From: Clostridium sp. KNHs214
Lineage (GTDB): Bacteria; Bacillota; Clostridia; Clostridiales; Clostridiaceae
Length of the DNA stretch: 64,000 nucleotides
NCBI RefSeq assembly: GCF_000744935.1
Contig: NZ_JQMW01000009.1
Coordinates: 744,001 to 808,000 of the forward strand
Direction of reading: 5' to 3'
The position numbers and the translations under genes are program-made. The first letter of the stretch is position 1. Each line of letters begins with the position of its first letter. The notes under the pieces were generated by a model. It had not been told where the DNA came from and searched no databases. It worked only from the letters and a program-made list of their open reading frames with translations. Below are positions 59,429 through 64,000 of this stretch, one piece after another.

Positions 59429-60523
59429 TTGAAATTTAATAAAAATAAAATCAAGTATTTTGATTTAATAGTAGCAGTTTTTATAATTTTTATAGGTATT
59501 GAGTTAGTTTTAAATTATAAAACTGCATTTTACTTATTAGGTAAAGTAGTTAAAATTTTAAAGCCTTTTATTATAGCATTTATAATAGCCTATGCATTAA
59601 ATCCTGTAATTAAATTTTTAGAGAAAAAATTTAATTTAAAAAGAAGCTACAACATACTTATAACATATGTTTTTTTAATAGGAATTATAGTTTTGTTTTC
59701 AACAATAGTAATCCCTAAAATATTTTATAGTGGTATGGATATGCTACATAATATTCCTAATTTCGTATCAGAAATTAGTCAGTGGATAGATATAAATTTA
59801 ACTGGTAAGATAGGTGATTTAGGAAGCTTCTTCAATAACAATGCGGGCGGATTGCTGAAAAAATTTAGTACAATATCATCATCTTGGCTAAATATGGGGT
59901 TATCAAAGTTATTTAATTTTACAAATTCATTAATAAACTTAGTCTTTGGATTAATAATAGCTATATATATTTTAGCAAGCAAGGAAAAATACAAAGAAAT
60001 TTCTAAAGATTTTGTATATGTAATTTTTAAAAAAGAATGGGGAAATAAAATAATTGGATTTATAAAAAATGTTAATAGAATGGTGAGTTTATATATAGGA
60101 ATAAAGGCTTTAGACTCTTTAATAATAGGAGCTATAGCTATAGTAGGTTTAATAGTATTTAAATCTCCATATGCTCTTATATTGGGTTTAATAGTAGCTG
60201 TTACAAATATGATACCTTATTTTGGACCTTTTGTAGGTATGATACCACCTTTTATAATAAATATTTTTTATTCACCTAAGAAGGCGGTATTTATATTATT
60301 ATTTTTAATTCTTCTTCAACAATTTGATGCCTGGTACTTAGAACCAAAATTAGTAGGGGATAAGGTTGGATTAAGTCCATTTTTAATTATATTAGGCATA
60401 ACCGTATTTGGAAGCTTATTTGGTATATGGGGAATGTTATTGGCGTCACCTATAATGGCAGTATTTAAAATATATATAGGTGGGTGGTTTACAAGAAAAG
60501 TAGAAGAATATAAGAATTCATAA
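59429..60523 (+). CDS. AI-2E family transporter
   Basis: 364 residues from TTG, after GGAGGG. Paired N-terminal spans (LIVAVFIIFIGIELVL; PFIIAFIIAYALNPVIKFLEKKF), a soluble helical part, then ALILGLIVAVTNMIPYFGPFVGMIPPFIIN and ILGITVFGSLFGIWGMLLASPIMAV are the signature of the AI-2E/PerM permease family. Substrate unknown: family members export signalling molecules or ions. Confidence 0.85.
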   Translation: MKFNKNKIKYFDLIVAVFIIFIGIELVLNYKTAFYLLGKVVKILKPFIIAFIIAYALNPVIKFLEKKFNLKRSYNILITYVFLIGIIVLFSTIVIPKIFYSGMDMLHNIPNFVSEISQWIDINLTGKIGDLGSFFNNNAGGLLKKFSTISSSWLNMGLSKLFNFTNSLINLVFGLIIAIYILASKEKYKEISKDFVYVIFKKEWGNKIIGFIKNVNRMVSLYIGIKALDSLIIGAIAIVGLIVFKSPYALILGLIVAVTNMIPYFGPFVGMIPPFIINIFYSPKKAVFILLFLILLQQFDAWYLEPKLVGDKVGLSPFLIILGITVFGSLFGIWGMLLASPIMAVFKIYIGGWFTRKVEEYKNS

Positions 60524-60559
60524 TTTATAGTAAATAAATTCATATAAGGAGGGGCTTTT

Positions 60560-61459
60560 ATGTGGGGGATTATAGGTACTTGGGAAATGGCATTAGAAGG
60601 TATAAGGAAAGCTTCTGGATTATTGGAAACTGGAAGTAACGCTGATATATCTATTGTAGAAGCTATAAAAAATATAGAGGATAATCCAAGCTATACGTCT
60701 GTAGGTTATGGCGGGTTTCCAAATGAAAATGGTGAAGTAGAATTAGATGCTGCTTTTATGAGTGGAAATGATTTATCCTTTGGTGCAGTAGCAGGTATAA
60801 AAAATTTTAAGAACCCTATAGCTATAGCAAAAGCACTTAGTAAGGATAGATTTAATATTTTTTTAGTAGGAAAAGGTGCAGAGAGCTTTGCAGAAAAAAA
60901 TGGTTTTGAGAAAAAACATATGTTAACTTTAAAAGCAAAGAAAGCTTGGGAAAAACGATTAAAGGATATTAAAGAGAAAAATTTAAGTCCCTATGATGGT
61001 CATGACACTGTGGGAATGGTATGTTTGGATAAATATGAAAATATGACAGCTGGTACATCTACCAGTGGACTTTTTATGAAAAAAGAAGGTAGAGTTGGAG
61101 ATTCGCCTATGCCTGGATCTGGTCTTTATGTAGACAGCAAAATCGGTGGTGCCACTGCCACTGGGTTGGGTGAGGATATTATGAAAGGATGCATTTCTTA
61201 CGAAACTGTGAGACTTATGGAAGAAGGATACACCCCTCAGGAAGCTGCAGATATAATCACAGAAAAATTTAATAAAAAACTTATAGACAGAAGGGGCGTT
61301 TCAGGTGCCTTTTCTATAGTTTGTATGAATAAACAAGGTCAATGGGGAGTTGGAACTAATGTGGAGTTTCCATTTGTGGTATCCACAGCGACAGAAGGAA
61401 CTAAAGTCTATATTGCCAATTTTAAAAATAACAAAACTGCATATGAAGAGTTAGTTTAA
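60560..61459 (+). CDS. N4-(beta-N-acetylglucosaminyl)-L-asparaginase / isoaspartyl peptidase family (Ntn hydrolase)
   Basis: 299 residues. DGHDTVGMVCLD holds the Thr nucleophile exposed by self-cleavage (GHD|TVG), so the precursor splits at about residue 150 into alpha and beta chains. RVGDSPMPGSGLYVDSKIGGATATGLGED is the substrate loop. The N-terminal SIVEAIKNIEDNPSYTSVGYGG fits. It hydrolyses Asn-linked GlcNAc or isoaspartyl bonds; which one is not decidable. AAGGAGGG ribosome site. Confidence 0.85.
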   Translation: MWGIIGTWEMALEGIRKASGLLETGSNADISIVEAIKNIEDNPSYTSVGYGGFPNENGEVELDAAFMSGNDLSFGAVAGIKNFKNPIAIAKALSKDRFNIFLVGKGAESFAEKNGFEKKHMLTLKAKKAWEKRLKDIKEKNLSPYDGHDTVGMVCLDKYENMTAGTSTSGLFMKKEGRVGDSPMPGSGLYVDSKIGGATATGLGEDIMKGCISYETVRLMEEGYTPQEAADIITEKFNKKLIDRRGVSGAFSIVCMNKQGQWGVGTNVEFPFVVSTATEGTKVYIANFKNNKTAYEELV

Positions 61460-61504
61460 AATATAAATAGTATTTTTATGACTTTAAATACCATACCAAT
61501 GCAC

Positions 61505-61560
61505 AAATAAATTACAATTATCAACGACTTAGATAGTTTATTGGTAATTGTAATTTATTT
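61505..61560. terminator. Bidirectional terminator
   Basis: AAATAAATTACAATTA (61505-61520) is the exact inverse of TAATTGTAATTTATTT (61545-61560), a 16-bp stem between converging genes. Confidence 0.75.
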
Positions 61561-61651
61561 ATATCTAAAATTTTTTCGGAATTTTAACTTGATTTTTGGG
61601 AGTAGATATTAGCGATTGGGACTAATATTATAAAGCATACTATTAAAATAA

Positions 61652-62533
61652 TTATTTCAATATTTCATAACTGCTTACTATTACAGGTAATTTTAATGTA
61701 TCTAAAACCTTTTCTAAAAGTACTCCTTCTCTATTAGGATATTTAAATCCATAGCTAGCTTTAATACTTGTATTGATAAATTGTACACCTCTATCTAAAG
61801 CTATAGGTAAACTGTCTCCTTGAAGAAGACTTCCTATGAGCACACTAGTAAAAGAATCACCGGTTCCGGGATAAAAAACAGGAATGTATTTACAACTAAC
61901 TTTCCAAAAAACATTATCTTCCTTATTGTAGGCAACTACACTAGTATTTTTATCATTAGATGAATCTGGAACACTAGTTATTATTACTATATTAGGTCCT
62001 AAATCAGCTAGTCTAATGCACCAATCTTTAATTAAGTCCTCAGTAATATCTAAATCTTTATTTAACGTTTCCCCTATAATATAAGCAGCTTCTGTAATAT
62101 TAGGAGTTATTATATCAGCTTTTTTTATAAGACTTATCATATTTTCAATTATTGATATATCCATTGTATTATATAGTTCTCCATTGTCACCCATAACTGG
62201 ATCTATTACTACCAAGGTATGTTCTGTATTAAACAAATCTATAAAATTAGATATTATGTTTATTTGTCTAGTAGAGCCTAAAAAACCACTATATATACAG
62301 TCAAAATCTATTTTAAGTTTATGCCAGTGGTTTATGTATTCTTCCATAGAATCTGTGAGATCTAAAAAGCTATAGTCCTCAAAACCGTTGGTTTGAGTAG
62401 AAAGTATAGCTGTAGGTAATGGACAAACTTGTAATCCCATGGTGGACAGTATTGGTATTATAGCCGTCAATGAAGATCTTCCAAAGCCTGATAAATCATG
62501 TATAGCTGCAACTCTTTTTACTGGTTTAATCAT
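61652..62533 (-). CDS. pdxY: Pyridoxamine/pyridoxal kinase
   Basis: 293 residues. VAAIHDLSGFGRSSLTAIIPILSTMGLQVCPLPTAILSTQT is the PdxK/PdxY N-terminus with the substrate Ser/Thr; VVIDPVMGDNGELY, ADIITPNITEAAYIIG and FYPGTGDSFTSVLIGSLL (catalytic Asp, anion hole) follow. Phosphorylates vitamin B6 forms. AGGAGG before the ATG; single gene transcribed leftward. Confidence 0.9.
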   Translation of the reverse strand: MIKPVKRVAAIHDLSGFGRSSLTAIIPILSTMGLQVCPLPTAILSTQTNGFEDYSFLDLTDSMEEYINHWHKLKIDFDCIYSGFLGSTRQINIISNFIDLFNTEHTLVVIDPVMGDNGELYNTMDISIIENMISLIKKADIITPNITEAAYIIGETLNKDLDITEDLIKDWCIRLADLGPNIVIITSVPDSSNDKNTSVVAYNKEDNVFWKVSCKYIPVFYPGTGDSFTSVLIGSLLQGDSLPIALDRGVQFINTSIKASYGFKYPNREGVLLEKVLDTLKLPVIVSSYEILK

Positions 62534-62812
62534 ATAAAATTCCTCCTTATTTTACGCGAAGTTCTAATTAGAGTATCTTGTGCTCTAATGCTCATATAGG
62601 GGTACATTTTTATTATTTCACAAAAATATATGCTTTTCAAATGTATGGATACAATTTTAAAATTACAATATACAATAAATAATATATCATGTGAGAAGGA
62701 AAAATAATATCATTATTGAATAATTAATATATACAAAAAAGTAAGATAGACATTTTATAAATAAATTGAAAAGGCAGGTGAGAGTCTGAGAAGAATTATT
62801 TCAGACGAAGAT

Positions 62813-63181
62813 ATGAGAAATACTTTTATTGTTTGGCTAATTTTTGCATTGCTTGTAACTATTTTTACAATTCAAAATGCTACAGTTATAACTGTAAAAT
62901 TGTTTATGTGGCAATTTAATATTTCACTAGCGGTGATAATTTTATTATGTATAATTATAGGAGCTGTAGTAGGTACATTATTGGGATTGAAAAAAGAGAT
63001 GAATTTAAAAAAGGAAAATAAAAAATTAACAAATGAAGTTGTGAGCTTAGAAGAAAAAATTAAAGATATAAAATATAATAAGGAAGTTGCAACTTGTAGT
63101 GAAAAATTTGAAGATTCTAGCACAGATAAAGAAAGCAAGAGCAGCTGTAATGAGAAAAATAATATAAATAGTAGAAATTAA
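62813..63181 (+). CDS. LapA-like (DUF1049) membrane protein
   Basis: 122 residues. Two spans (FIVWLIFALLVTIFTIQNA and LAVIILLCIIIGAVVGTLLGL) with TIQNATVITVKLFMWQFNISLAVII, the LapA domain, then a coiled coil and a Ser/Asn-rich tail. Role in envelope assembly is only inferred. An inverted repeat GTCTGA/TCAGAC lies just upstream (about 62784-62807); the start has no strong ribosome site nearby. Confidence 0.75.
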   Translation: MRNTFIVWLIFALLVTIFTIQNATVITVKLFMWQFNISLAVIILLCIIIGAVVGTLLGLKKEMNLKKENKKLTNEVVSLEEKIKDIKYNKEVATCSEKFEDSSTDKESKSSCNEKNNINSRN

Positions 63182-63201
63182 AATATAAATAACATAAATT
63201 A

Positions 63202-63231
63202 AAAGGGACCATTAATAGTATGGTCCCCTTT
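63202..63231. terminator. Terminator between lapA-like and SASP genes
   Basis: AAAGGGACCAT (63202-63212) pairs with ATGGTCCCCTTT (63220-63231) with one bulge; serves both directions. Confidence 0.75.
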
Positions 63232-63266
63232 AGAAATTCAAAGTAATTATTTAGTTGTTTTATTAA

Positions 63267-63461
63267 TTATTTTATATTTCTTTCGTAAGATTCAACCATT
63301 CTTTTTACCATTTCGCCACCAACAGAACCGTTTTGTCTAGAAGTAAGGTCTCCGTTGTAATCGCTTAGAGGTACGTTTAATTCATTTGCTACCTCCATTT
63401 TAAATTTGTTTAAACCAGTTTTAGCTTCAGGAACTAAAGTTCTATTATTGTTTCTTGCCAT
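63267..63461 (-). CDS. Alpha/beta-type small acid-soluble spore protein
   Basis: 64 residues. NKFKMEVANELNVPL (with the GPR protease-site region near KMEVANE) and GDLTSRQNGSVGGEMVKRMVESYE are the SASP signatures. Coats and protects spore DNA in the forespore and is degraded at germination. An upstream in-frame ATG exists at 63506, but AAGGAGGT is spaced for the ATG ending at 63461. Presumably sigma-G controlled. Confidence 0.95.
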   Translation of the reverse strand: MARNNNRTLVPEAKTGLNKFKMEVANELNVPLSDYNGDLTSRQNGSVGGEMVKRMVESYERNIK

Positions 63462-63673
63462 ATTTATTACCTCCTTTTTTTTAGGTTGTATATATATATT
63501 GTGCAAATTAAAGGTGAATATGTTAGTAACTCAATGGTTTTGGAGGTATATTATAGAATAAAATTAGAATTTTACTAAATAAACTTATAAAGGAAGTAAG
63601 TAATACTATACGAGTTTACAAATATGTATAAATTTAGTATAATAATATAAAAGAATATAAGGAAGTGTTATTT

Positions 63674-63892
63674 ATGAATAATAACAGAGATAAAATGGTA
63701 AGTGAAGAAACTACTCGCTCACATTCTAATATTGTTTCCATGACAGGCAATGTATTAAAACCATCTAAAGCTTCCAAAGAAAGAAATAAAATAGAATCCA
63801 ATAAGACAGTAAAAGAAAAAATAATTTCTGGTATAATTGCTTTAGTACTTATAGCTGGTTCTATTGGTGTATTTGTACTTATACTTAAATAA
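63674..63892 (+). CDS. Hypothetical small membrane protein, 72 residues
   Basis: Polar basic N-terminal 48 residues, then one C-terminal span (ISGIIALVLIAGSIGVFVLILK): a tail-anchored layout. Not recognised. ATG 63674 is preceded by AAGGAAGTG; an upstream GTG at 63665 overlaps that site. Confidence 0.55.
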   Translation: MNNNRDKMVSEETTRSHSNIVSMTGNVLKPSKASKERNKIESNKTVKEKIISGIIALVLIAGSIGVFVLILK

Positions 63893-63918
63893 ATAGTATA
63901 ATTAATATGTATTTGTAT

Positions 63919-63946
63919 AAAGAGTCTTTTGACTCTTTATTTTTTA
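63919..63946 (+). terminator. Terminator
   Basis: AAAGAGTC (63919-63926) pairs perfectly with GACTCTTT (63931-63938) around TTTT, followed by ATTTTTT. Confidence 0.8.
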
Positions 63947-64000
63947 CTAAACTTATATATAGGTTTTTAGAAATAAATATAAATGATTAAACCACAAAAA

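Noticed and set aside
1..64000. tRNA or rRNA genes
   Set aside because: No stretch with a T-loop GGTTC-type motif, acceptor pairing and anticodon arm was noticed; reading by eye can miss one, and a tRNAscan run would settle it.

Overview
The window is AT-rich DNA from a spore-forming Clostridium. Proteins such as SpoIIM, a Spo0E-type phosphatase, an alpha/beta SASP and YtfJ/GerW, with neighbours typical of the Clostridium botulinum group I / C. sporogenes lineage, suggest that assignment; it is inferred from gene content, not from a database search.

Positions 1 to about 33,600 are the right-hand part of a siphovirus-type prophage; its left end, and presumably its main integrase and repressor, lie outside. 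The left third (224-12400) carries small early and accessory genes: an HTH protein, a family of DUF5659-like small proteins set among long imperfect hairpins, a 914-residue protein with the DxDGD signature of single-subunit YonO/QDE-1-like RNA polymerases, a Rha regulator, a RusA-like resolvase, a GIY-YIG/HTH protein, a deoxyribosyltransferase-like protein and a PD-(D/E)XK-like nuclease. Packaging and head genes follow (TerS, a tyrosine recombinase, TerL, portal, minor head protein, scaffold, major capsid, connectors), then tail genes. An IS200-type element splits the tail-completion gene, and the tail chaperone pair carries a textbook -1 frameshift signal. After the tail fibre gene comes an accessory (moron) segment bounded by 31-bp direct repeats. 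It contains a type III toxin-antitoxin-like repeat RNA with a shortened toxin gene and a PemK/MazF-like type II pair. Holin and amidase genes end the prophage. A hairpin-rich region (33098-33433) and the 3' fragment of a chromosomal gene mark the probable right boundary.

From 33.8 kb onward the DNA is chromosomal: an amidase, spoIIM, a xerD-like gene with altered catalytic residues, punA, a dacF-type carboxypeptidase, a CCA/poly(A) nucleotidyltransferase, scpA-scpB converging on ytfJ and a DUF2953 gene, a second carboxypeptidase, and a two-gene flavin/iron-sulfur redox operon. Next is a vitamin-uptake region: an FMN riboswitch before ribU, then a TPP riboswitch plus a second, TPP-like structured RNA before thiW-thiM.

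thiW is interrupted by a 2.54-kb element that combines a group I intron with a TnpB gene, an IStron. Exact removal restores a 189-codon thiW frame. The window ends with a 2-hydroxyacid dehydrogenase, a Fur-box flavodoxin operon, a Spo0E-like gene, an AI-2E-family permease, an Ntn-hydrolase asparaginase, a pyridoxamine kinase, a LapA-like protein and a SASP.

The strongest points for a second look are the RNA polymerase and its surrounding cruciform repeats, the IStron in a tandem-riboswitch thiamin operon, the type III TA-like locus, and interleaved (pseudoknot-forming) inverted repeats at 7.34-7.62 kb.
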